DNA of 7,363 nt from positions 1 to 7,363 of the forward strand of contig QMMB01000156.1 of NCBI GenBank assembly GCA_003647035.1, written 5' to 3'. Every line of letters starts with the position of its first letter. Within the stretch, counting starts at the first letter, position 1. The position numbers and the translations under genes are program-made. Shown piece by piece: positions 1 to 5,171 of this stretch. This stretch comes from Deltaproteobacteria bacterium. Its GTDB lineage: Bacteria > Myxococcota_A > Polyangia > Polyangiales > Houyiibacteriaceae. The notes beneath the pieces were generated by a model. The model did no database searches. It was not told the origin of the DNA and saw only the letters and a list, made by a program, of their open reading frames with translations.

Positions 1-81
1 GCGCTTGTCGTTCAAGAAGAGCGACGCACCGAGAAGCACGGCCCCGAGCATCAGCGACAAGATGTATACATTGATCAGCAT
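1..81 (-). CDS. Small membrane protein, N-terminal fragment (runs off left edge)
   Basis: Twenty-seven codons are visible, starting with ATG at 81-79 and open to the window edge. The peptide begins MLINVYILSLMLGAVLLGAS and ends in a short Asn-Asp-Lys-Arg stretch. It is one hydrophobic segment followed by polar residues, as expected of an N-terminal transmembrane helix or uncleaved signal anchor. A good ribosome-binding site, GGAGGA at 95-90, lies 8 nt before the ATG. The start is 16 nt after the phosphomevalonate kinase stop, so it is probably the last visible member of the mevalonate operon. The family cannot be named from this fragment. The start is well supported; the function is unknown. 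Confidence 0.6.
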   Translation of the reverse strand, partial: MLINVYILSLMLGAVLLGASLFLNDKR

Positions 82-89
82 TTGGAGCG

Positions 90-95
90 TCCTCC
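90..95 (-). promoter_or_regulatory. Ribosome-binding site of the left-edge membrane protein
   Basis: On the minus strand GGAGGA lies 8 nt upstream of the ATG at 81-79, in the 16-nt gap after the TGA of the preceding gene. It is the main evidence that the truncated frame at the left edge is a real gene. Confidence 0.6.
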
Positions 96-97
96 GG

Positions 98-1030
98 TCA
101 ACAGGTCCGTACGCCCGTTGCACCCCACGAGACATCGATAGGATGAAGCCCTTCGTCCTTGCAAGCCAGTTCGAAGCCTTTTGCCGCGCCCGGGTCCGAA
201 AAGAACGCGACCGCGACGTCTCCGCCGCCCGCCCCGCATGGCTTGGCGCTCCCTGAAAAACGGGTCGCCAACGCGCTGGCGCGTCCAAGCTCGGCGTCGA
301 CGATCGGGGCCCTGGCGGCCGCACCGAGCATACCCATCGCGCTCGAGTAGGAGGCCGCCGCAGCGATGACATCGGCGGCATTCCTGTCCTCAAAGGCGGA
401 CGCGAACCGGTGCGACAGTTCCGAAAGTCGATCCATGCAGGTACGGTACTCCCTCGGGTCGTCTTCGCGAAGCGCGTGTACCTTACCCACCAACTCGCTG
501 GTTCGCGCGGCGTGACCGGTCCAGATCAAGCACATCAGGAGGTCCGCCGGGTGCTTCAGAGTGCGCGCCTCGACCCCGTCATCGGTGAGCGTGAACCGCA
601 GGAAGCCGCCAAAGGCCGAGGCGGCCACGTCGACGCCGCTGCCCTGCGGTGCGATCGACGAGTGGCCCTCGAGAGCGATCGAGAAGACTCGATGCAAGGT
701 GTCGGGGTCGCCGAGGTCGTGGCCGGGGGTTGCGCAGCGTGCGCCGGCGGTTGCCACGGCGGCGGCAGCAGACGACCCGAGTCCGAGCTTGATGTGGCCC
801 TGCTGCAGGTTGGTCGCATCCACGGTCACAGAGCGAGGCAACGGCCCGAGCTCCTCGCGCGCGCGTCGAAGCGTCGCGTCGACTTCCGGTGACATCGGCG
901 CAGAGATTTCGGACCAGCTGACCGAGACTCGTCGATCGATGGCCGCCACGACGGCCGGAGCACCCTCGAGCACCGCGTACTCGCCGCACAGCAACGCCTT
1001 GCCCGGTGCGCTGGCGCCGACCGGGTTCAC
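98..1030 (-). CDS. mvaK2: Phosphomevalonate kinase (GHMP kinase family)
   Basis: The predicted enzyme is cytosolic and phosphorylates 5-phosphomevalonate to 5-diphosphomevalonate with ATP. The 310-residue protein has the GHMP kinase signatures in order: an N-terminal PGKALLCGEYAVLEG (residues 9-23), the glycine-rich ATP loop LGLGSSAAAA (82-91), a GSGVDVAASAFGG stretch (130-142) whose Asp134 fits the catalytic base, and a C-terminal GSAKPCGAGGGD (260-271). The AKPxGAGGGD form of the last motif is typical of phosphomevalonate kinases rather than mevalonate kinases. The frame is open further upstream, but that extension has no conserved sequence and lies inside mvaD. The GTG at 1030-1028 is chosen because it overlaps the mvaD stop as GTGA, has GAGGTG 5 nt upstream, and places the first motif near the N-terminus as usual. 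It is fourth in the operon. The exact kinase type rests on motif form and on the neighbours. Confidence 0.9.
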   Translation of the reverse strand: MNPVGASAPGKALLCGEYAVLEGAPAVVAAIDRRVSVSWSEISAPMSPEVDATLRRAREELGPLPRSVTVDATNLQQGHIKLGLGSSAAAAVATAGARCATPGHDLGDPDTLHRVFSIALEGHSSIAPQGSGVDVAASAFGGFLRFTLTDDGVEARTLKHPADLLMCLIWTGHAARTSELVGKVHALREDDPREYRTCMDRLSELSHRFASAFEDRNAADVIAAAASYSSAMGMLGAAARAPIVDAELGRASALATRFSGSAKPCGAGGGDVAVAFFSDPGAAKGFELACKDEGLHPIDVSWGATGVRTC

Positions 1031-2016
1031 TGCTTCACCTCGACAGCTGGGCCGGCTTTCGCGACCCAGGTCCGGGTGACGCCCGGAGTTCGATCGAGTG
1101 CTTGGCGGACTCGAGTGGCGTCGCCAACTCCGCACAGGGCCTTGACGTGCGGACCGGCGTCCATGGTCGCCCACACCGCGACGCCCCGCTCTCGCAACCC
1201 GCGAACCGTGGCGAGGGCAGCCAAGGTCGCCGGCGCCCAGTAGAGGATCGGCGGGTTAGATGTGATCGCGCAACAGTGAAAAGCGAGCGTGCTTTGCTCC
1301 ATTGCGCCGCCCAGGGTGTCGAGGTCGCGCTCCTTGATCGCGCGCTTGATTCTCCGCGACCACTTGGGCGCCTGGCTCAACCATGCTTCGTAGTAGGGAG
1401 ACGTCTTGCGCGAGCGCTCCATTCCCTCGGTCGAGCCCACTTTCTTTTGACCGGGCTCGGTCGCGGCGACGATGAGGCGAAGGTTCCAGTGGCCGGGAGG
1501 CGCAATCGGGCGCGCCGCCAAGTTGGCGTCGCCCCGGCTCCCCGCGGGCAGCTCGACGAACCCTCCATAGATCGAGCGAGCGGCCGAAGCGCTCGATGCC
1601 CGCGCCAGGGCGCTCAGCCGGCGAGCGTTGAATCGGAGCCCCGCTGCGGCCGACGCCGCGGCGGCGAGCGCCGCAAAGCCGGACGCACTCGAAGCGAGCC
1701 CGGCGGCCGTGGGAAAGTGATTGTGACTCGTGACGTGCGCGTTCAGGTGCAGTCGAGCTTCCCGTCGAACGCGGTCGAGCATAGCCGTGACCCGTTCGGT
1801 TTCGGCCGCGGTAGCCCGCCGGCCGTCGAGTCGGACGACGTCGGCCTTCACGGATGCGTCGAACCGGACTCGGGTTTCGGTGACGAGCTGGTCCAGCGTC
1901 AGTGAGATGCTTGGCACGGCAGGAATGTTCCGCTTCACGTCGGCCTTTCCCCAGTACTTGGCGAGCGCGATGTTTGCACAGGCCCGGGCGCTTGCTTCCA
2001 TGGCACGATCGCTCAT
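1027..2016 (-). CDS. mvaD: Diphosphomevalonate decarboxylase
   Basis: This cytosolic enzyme catalyses the ATP-dependent decarboxylation of 5-diphosphomevalonate to isopentenyl diphosphate. The 329-residue length is usual for the family. Diagnostic motifs are ANIALAKYWGK (residues 14-24), which includes the lysines near the substrate phosphates; the ATP loop FPTAAGLASSASGF (101-114); ARSIYGGFVEL (146-156) with the conserved Arg147; STEGM followed by a T-S-P-Y-Y segment (195-209); and TMDAGPHVKAL (284-294), where Asp286 aligns with the catalytic aspartate. That last motif usually reads DAGPN, so His290 is a small variation. Together the motifs separate it clearly from the kinases on either side. 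The ATG overlaps the mevalonate kinase stop by 4 nt (ATGA) and is preceded by a strong GGAGGTGA. It is third in the operon. Confidence 0.95.
   Translation of the reverse strand: MSDRAMEASARACANIALAKYWGKADVKRNIPAVPSISLTLDQLVTETRVRFDASVKADVVRLDGRRATAAETERVTAMLDRVRREARLHLNAHVTSHNHFPTAAGLASSASGFAALAAAASAAAGLRFNARRLSALARASSASAARSIYGGFVELPAGSRGDANLAARPIAPPGHWNLRLIVAATEPGQKKVGSTEGMERSRKTSPYYEAWLSQAPKWSRRIKRAIKERDLDTLGGAMEQSTLAFHCCAITSNPPILYWAPATLAALATVRGLRERGVAVWATMDAGPHVKALCGVGDATRVRQALDRTPGVTRTWVAKAGPAVEVKQ
1036..1041 (-). promoter_or_regulatory. Ribosome-binding site deciding the GTG start of phosphomevalonate kinase
   Basis: GAGGTG on the minus strand sits 5 nt before the GTG at 1030-1028, inside the last codons of mvaD (…GAG GTG AAG CAG TGA). 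The spacing supports the GTG over the upstream in-frame ATG near 1174. Confidence 0.6.
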
Positions 2017-2909
2017 GCGCTCACCTCCACAACGAACGCTCCCTCTCCAAGCACGCCCTGCAGTCGAAGTGCCTCGTCACGCTTGGTCGCCAGGGCAAAC
2101 ATGCAACCGCCGCCGCCTGCGCCCGTCATCTTGGCGCCAAGCGCGCCGGCCCCTCGCGCGGCGCGGCACATGTCGTCCAGCTGAGTGGTGCAGAGCATCA
2201 GAGAGCTGAGGATCGTGTGATTGAGGTCGAGCAGTTGCCCGAGCGCGATGTGATCGCCCGCTTCGATGGCGAGCTTGGCGTTGCGCACCAGCACTTCGAT
2301 GCCTTCGAATGCCTGGGTCACGCGCTTCGGGTCGTTCTCGAGTTGCCGGCCGACCGATGCCACCATGTCTTTGGTGCTCGAGGACTCCCCACTGTAGCCG
2401 ATGACCAAGTGTAGCGGCTTGTTCGAGTGCAAAGGTCGAAGCGCTTCATCCCTGCGATAGAGCGCCACGCCTCCTACCGCCGACATCGTATTGTCGATCC
2501 CTGAGGGGTTGCCGTGAAAGACCCTCTCCCAACTAAGTGCGGCCGCCGCGAGCTCGAGTCGGGTGCGTTCGATGCCGAGAGCTTCGTCGATCGCGTCCAA
2601 AACAGCCACACCGATCGCGGCAGAGCAACCGAGGCCCGCGCCGGCGGGGAGATCGACCAGTGCGCTCACATCCAGCGCGGGTCGCCCGGGATACAGCGCG
2701 AGTGCAGCGGCAAAAGCTCGTTCGAGAGGCTCGTCACTTTCCGCGTCTGGACCGAGCGTCAGGTCCCACGGCGCGAGTCGCAAGAGGTCGCGCTCCGCGA
2801 CGATGGCGTCCGCCGTGACGCCCCGCTCGATGCCAACCGCGATGGCGGGGCACCCATGAACGACGGCATGCTCACCAAGTAAGATGACTTTGCCTCTGCC
2901 GAAACCCAT
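2013..2909 (-). CDS. mvk: Mevalonate kinase
   Basis: The predicted enzyme phosphorylates (R)-mevalonate to 5-phosphomevalonate with ATP, the first committed step of the lower mevalonate pathway. The 298-residue protein shows GKVILLGEHAVVHGCPAIA (6-24) with the conserved Lys7, the ATP loop LPAGAGLGCSAA (87-98), HGNPSGIDNTMSAVGG (132-147) with Asp139 as the expected catalytic base, SSSTKDMV (176-183), and GAKMTGAGGGGCMFAL (258-273). The HGNPSGID motif and GAKMTGAGGGG ending are characteristic of mevalonate kinase and distinguish it from the phosphomevalonate kinase downstream. The ATP loop has Cys95 where GLGSSAA is common, but Ser96, which aligns with the Mg/ATP-coordinating serine, is kept. 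The ATG shares one base with the stop of the preceding polyprenyl synthetase gene (TGATG), and a GAGGG lies just upstream. Confidence 0.95.
   Translation of the reverse strand: MGFGRGKVILLGEHAVVHGCPAIAVGIERGVTADAIVAERDLLRLAPWDLTLGPDAESDEPLERAFAAALALYPGRPALDVSALVDLPAGAGLGCSAAIGVAVLDAIDEALGIERTRLELAAAALSWERVFHGNPSGIDNTMSAVGGVALYRRDEALRPLHSNKPLHLVIGYSGESSSTKDMVASVGRQLENDPKRVTQAFEGIEVLVRNAKLAIEAGDHIALGQLLDLNHTILSSLMLCTTQLDDMCRAARGAGALGAKMTGAGGGGCMFALATKRDEALRLQGVLGEGAFVVEVSA
2021..2028 (-). promoter_or_regulatory. Strong ribosome-binding site of mvaD
   Basis: GGAGGTGA on the minus strand lies 4 nt before the mvaD ATG (2016-2014), inside the last codons of the mevalonate kinase gene. It fixes the mvaD start and suggests reinitiation or coupled translation at the ATGA overlap. 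Confidence 0.6.
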
Positions 2910-3931
2910 CAGGTCCCTCGGTCCGTGAGCTGCCGTGTCACCTCTTGGAGGATTTGCTTGGCTTCGTGGTCGAATGGGGATGCTTCGAGGACGCCGCGCG
3001 CCTCATCGGCCAAAAAGCCGAGCCGCGTTCCCACCTTGCGTCTAGCGGCGGACAGGACTTCGGTGGCGGCGAGGACGTCTTCGTCGGCGGCATCAGCGTG
3101 TCCCCAGACGCTCTCGAGCACGGTGCGGTCCGCGGCGCTCGGAGCCAGTTGACCGAACGCGGCAACCACGGCGTTGTGCTTTCCGTGTCGTAAGTCATCG
3201 CCAGGCTTTCCGGTCTGCTGAGCGTTGCCAAACGTGCCAAGGAGGTCGTCCTTCAGCTGGAACGCGACGCCGAGAGGAGCAGCCCAGCGGCGCAGTGATT
3301 GCATGCCCGCTTCGTCTGCGTCGGCAAGGATGCCCCCGAGCTCCGCCGGCCCCCGTGTCGTGTAGCTCCCAGTCTTCAAGTCATGCATGCGTTCGACGTC
3401 GTGGTCGGTCATGAGGTCCAGCTGCTGCCCGGCAAAGACTTCCTTCTGGATTCGGACGAACAGTGCCAAGCCTTCGTCTCGCCGGTTTGCAGGAAAGCTG
3501 CCGCTGAGCAGAAGTTCCCAACCAAACGTCGAAGCCAGATCGCCCGCGAGGATTCCGAGGCTGGCGCCGAGGTGGTCGTGGCCGTGCTTCTGTTGGAAAG
3601 CGTAGTGTACGGCTGGCCCCCCGCGGCGTTCGTTGTCCTCGTCCATCCAGTCGTCGTGAATCAACAGGTACGTCTGCAGCAGCTCCAATGCGGCGCCGAC
3701 CTCGAACGTCGGGCCGAGGTCGGTGGCCCCGCTGGCCGCGCGATAGGCCGCCGCAGTGACGATGGGCCGCAACCGTTTGCCGCCACGCATGGTCAGGTCG
3801 CGGACCTCCGTAACCAGCTCGATGGCGTGTGACGAAAGTCGACTCGCCTCTTCGCACTTCGACTCGAAAAACCGTTCCAGGATGGCGTCGACGTTCCCGC
3901 GGATGCCCCTCATCCAAGACTCGATATCCAT
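2909..3931 (-). CDS. Short-chain polyprenyl diphosphate synthase (probable farnesyl/geranylgeranyl diphosphate synthase)
   Basis: This is an all-helical trans-prenyltransferase that condenses IPP with allylic diphosphates. The 340-residue protein carries GGKRLRP (50-56, IPP binding), the first Asp-rich motif DDWMDEDNERRGG (93-105), GQQLDL (168-173), LKTGSYT (185-191), and the second Asp-rich region FQLKDDLLGTFG (224-235), followed by TGKPGDDLRHGKHN (240-253). The second Asp-rich motif is DDxxG rather than DDxxD, a variant known in GGPP-synthase-like members. A Tyr sits five residues before the first motif, a position where aromatic residues limit chain length, so a C15 or C20 product is likely but not proven. 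The frame stays open far upstream, antisense to fni, without family similarity, so the ATG at 3931-3929 is chosen. It has only a modest AAGGG upstream; an in-frame GTG five codons earlier (3946-3948) is an alternative. It is the first gene of the operon. Confidence 0.9.
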   Translation of the reverse strand: MDIESWMRGIRGNVDAILERFFESKCEEASRLSSHAIELVTEVRDLTMRGGKRLRPIVTAAAYRAASGATDLGPTFEVGAALELLQTYLLIHDDWMDEDNERRGGPAVHYAFQQKHGHDHLGASLGILAGDLASTFGWELLLSGSFPANRRDEGLALFVRIQKEVFAGQQLDLMTDHDVERMHDLKTGSYTTRGPAELGGILADADEAGMQSLRRWAAPLGVAFQLKDDLLGTFGNAQQTGKPGDDLRHGKHNAVVAAFGQLAPSAADRTVLESVWGHADAADEDVLAATEVLSAARRKVGTRLGFLADEARGVLEASPFDHEAKQILQEVTRQLTDRGT

Positions 3932-4007
3932 TTGCCCTTGCGCCACCGTGTCAGTGTCCCTATTCCGAGCTACGTACACGGCAGGACGCTGCCGAGCAAG
4001 CGACGCG
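3932..4007. promoter_or_regulatory. Divergent promoter/control region between the mevalonate operon and fni
   Basis: This 76-bp gap must hold the starts of both divergent transcripts unless they begin inside coding sequence. On the minus strand TTGCTC (3999-3994) and TACGTA (3976-3971) are separated by 17 bp, leaving a leader of about 30 nt before the polyprenyl synthetase ATG. On the plus strand TTGCGC (3938-3943) and TATTCC (3961-3966) are also 17 bp apart. All four boxes match the sigma-70 consensus only partly, so the boxes are tentative, while the location of the regulatory region is well supported by gene arrangement. Confidence 0.45.
3979..3994. repeat. Perfect inverted repeat in the divergent control region (possible operator)
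   Basis: CGGCAG-GACG-CTGCCG is a perfect 6-bp inverted repeat with a 4-nt spacer. It lies between the candidate -35 and -10 boxes of the minus-strand promoter and upstream of the fni start, where a regulator could affect both directions. In GC-rich DNA a repeat this short can arise by chance, and no regulator gene is in the window. Confidence 0.35.
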
Positions 4008-5048
4008 ATGACCGCAGACATTGAGCAGAGAAAGGCCGACCATCTCGATCTGTGCGCGACTGATGATGTCGCGTTTCGGCAGCGCACGACCCTGCTCGAA
4101 TGCGTGCGGCTCGTGCACCAGGCCCTTCCGGAGGCGGAGTTCGATTCGATCGACACACGCGTTCGGCTTCTCGGAAAGGAGCTGCGCGCACCGCTGTTGA
4201 TCGCCGCCATGACGGGCGGGCACGATCGCGCCGCCGAAATCAACCAAGCGCTCGCCTCGATCGCAGACGAGCTCGGATACGCGTTCGGCTTGGGAAGCCA
4301 GCGAGCGATGCAGCAACGTCCCGAGACGAGTTGGACGTACCAAGTGCGCGAGCATGCGCCGGACGCTCTGCTCTTCGGCAATGTGGGAGTGGTGCAAGCG
4401 CGCGACATGCCCACCGAGGCCATCGCGCGGATGATCGCGGAGGTCGGCGCCGACGCCCTGTGCGTGCACATGAACCCGGCCATGGAGCTGGTGCAGTCCG
4501 AAGGAGATCGGGATTTCAGCCGCGGTCTACAGACCTTCCAACGACTTTGGTCGGAACTCGATGTACCGGTGATCGCCAAGGAGACCGGGAACGGTATCAG
4601 CCGCGAGGTCGCCGCCCAGCTCCGTGCGATCGGCATTCGGCATGCGGACACGTCAGGTGCCGGCGGCACCTCCTGGGTTGGCGTCGAAACCCTTCGTGCT
4701 GAAGGCGACGGACAAGCACTCGGCGAGGCTCTGTGGGACTGGGGTATCCCCACGGCGGCCTCGGTTCGGTACTGCGTCGACGCCGGCATGACGACGATCG
4801 CGACTGGCGGCATTCAGACCGGTATGGACGTCGCGCGGGCGATTGCACTCGGCGCGAGTTGTGCGGGAATCGCGCGTCACGTCTATCAAGCGTTCCTCGG
4901 AGGCGGCGTCGAGGGGGCCCGCTCCTTGTTGCTGCGAATCGAGCGCGAGCTCCGGTCGGTCATGCTGCTATGCGGCGCGAAGACGATCGAGGACCTGCAG
5001 CGGGCGCCACGTGTAGTAACCGGTGAGCTTCGCGATTGGCTCACGTAG
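4008..5048 (+). CDS. fni: Type 2 isopentenyl-diphosphate Delta-isomerase (FMN/NADPH dependent)
   Basis: This cytosolic flavoenzyme interconverts IPP and DMAPP, providing the allylic primer for the polyprenyl synthetase encoded divergently. The 346-residue protein has the family landmarks in order on a TIM-barrel scaffold: RKADHL (8-13), MTGG (68-71), LGSQRAM (95-101), GNVGVVQ (124-130), HMNPAMELVQSEGDRDF (154-170) with Gln163 and Glu165 aligning with the catalytic Gln and metal-binding Glu, VIAKETGNGIS (188-198), DTSGAGGTSW (214-223), and the FMN-phosphate region ATGGIQTGMDVARAIALGA (265-283). The frame is open upstream to about 3756 but only as antisense of the synthetase. The ATG at 4008 places RKxDHL at the usual distance from the N-terminus, although its ribosome-binding site is weak. 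The TAG stop is formed partly by the end of the downstream palindromic element. Confidence 0.95.
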   Translation: MTADIEQRKADHLDLCATDDVAFRQRTTLLECVRLVHQALPEAEFDSIDTRVRLLGKELRAPLLIAAMTGGHDRAAEINQALASIADELGYAFGLGSQRAMQQRPETSWTYQVREHAPDALLFGNVGVVQARDMPTEAIARMIAEVGADALCVHMNPAMELVQSEGDRDFSRGLQTFQRLWSELDVPVIAKETGNGISREVAAQLRAIGIRHADTSGAGGTSWVGVETLRAEGDGQALGEALWDWGIPTAASVRYCVDAGMTTIATGGIQTGMDVARAIALGASCAGIARHVYQAFLGGGVEGARSLLLRIERELRSVMLLCGAKTIEDLQRAPRVVTGELRDWLT

Positions 5049-5171
5049 TGTGCGGATCTTTTCGCCTGTGGTCGGCTTACGTCCTCGTCGCTCCGCTGCG
5101 AGGCACATGAGTGCCTCTCACTGCGCTCCTGTGGGCGCGCTCGACCACAAACGAAAATCTCTCGCACACTA
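5046..5171. mobile_element. TA-flanked imperfect palindrome of about 122 bp (MITE-like element)
   Basis: The whole gap between convergent fni and the channel gene is one large inverted repeat. The arms match in three blocks: TAGTGTGCG (5046-5054) with CGCACACTA (5163-5171); TTTTCG (5059-5064) with CGAAAA (5152-5157); and TGTGGTCG (5067-5074) with CGACCACA (5142-5149). The centre is a perfect stem-loop, GAGGCAC-ATGA-GTGCCTC (5100-5117). The outermost TA on both sides fits a TA target duplication around an element with GTGTGCG termini, as made by IS630/Tc1-mariner-type transposases; this class assignment is inference. There is no coding capacity. Both flanking genes stop at TAG made of the TA plus the first base of the element. 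A purely regulatory palindrome acting as a bidirectional terminator is the main alternative. Copy number in the genome cannot be seen here. Confidence 0.6.
5100..5117. terminator. Central stem-loop of the palindrome, possible bidirectional terminator
   Basis: A perfect 7-bp GC-rich stem (GAGGCAC / GTGCCTC) closes a 4-nt ATGA loop midway between two convergent genes. It lacks a following T-run on either strand, so it is not a canonical intrinsic terminator by itself. The longer arms around it could extend the RNA hairpin for transcripts arriving from both sides. Confidence 0.3.

Noticed and set aside
1031..1174. N-terminal extension of the phosphomevalonate kinase frame to an upstream ATG
   Set aside because: The added 48 residues are Arg/Ser-rich with no kinase motif and lie entirely inside mvaD. 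The GTG at 1030 has a well-placed ribosome-binding site and a GTGA overlap.
1006..1905. Long plus-strand open frame opposite mvaD
   Set aside because: Its Arg/Gly-rich translation has no recognisable motif, while the opposite strand encodes an unambiguous decarboxylase.
3756..4007. Upstream extension of fni on the plus strand
   Set aside because: It would run antisense into the synthetase gene. The family N-terminus (RKxDHL near residue 8) fits the ATG at 4008.
3932..4813. Long upstream extension of the polyprenyl synthetase frame
   Set aside because: It is antisense to the strongly supported fni gene and its translation has no prenyltransferase similarity; an open antisense frame is common in GC-rich DNA.
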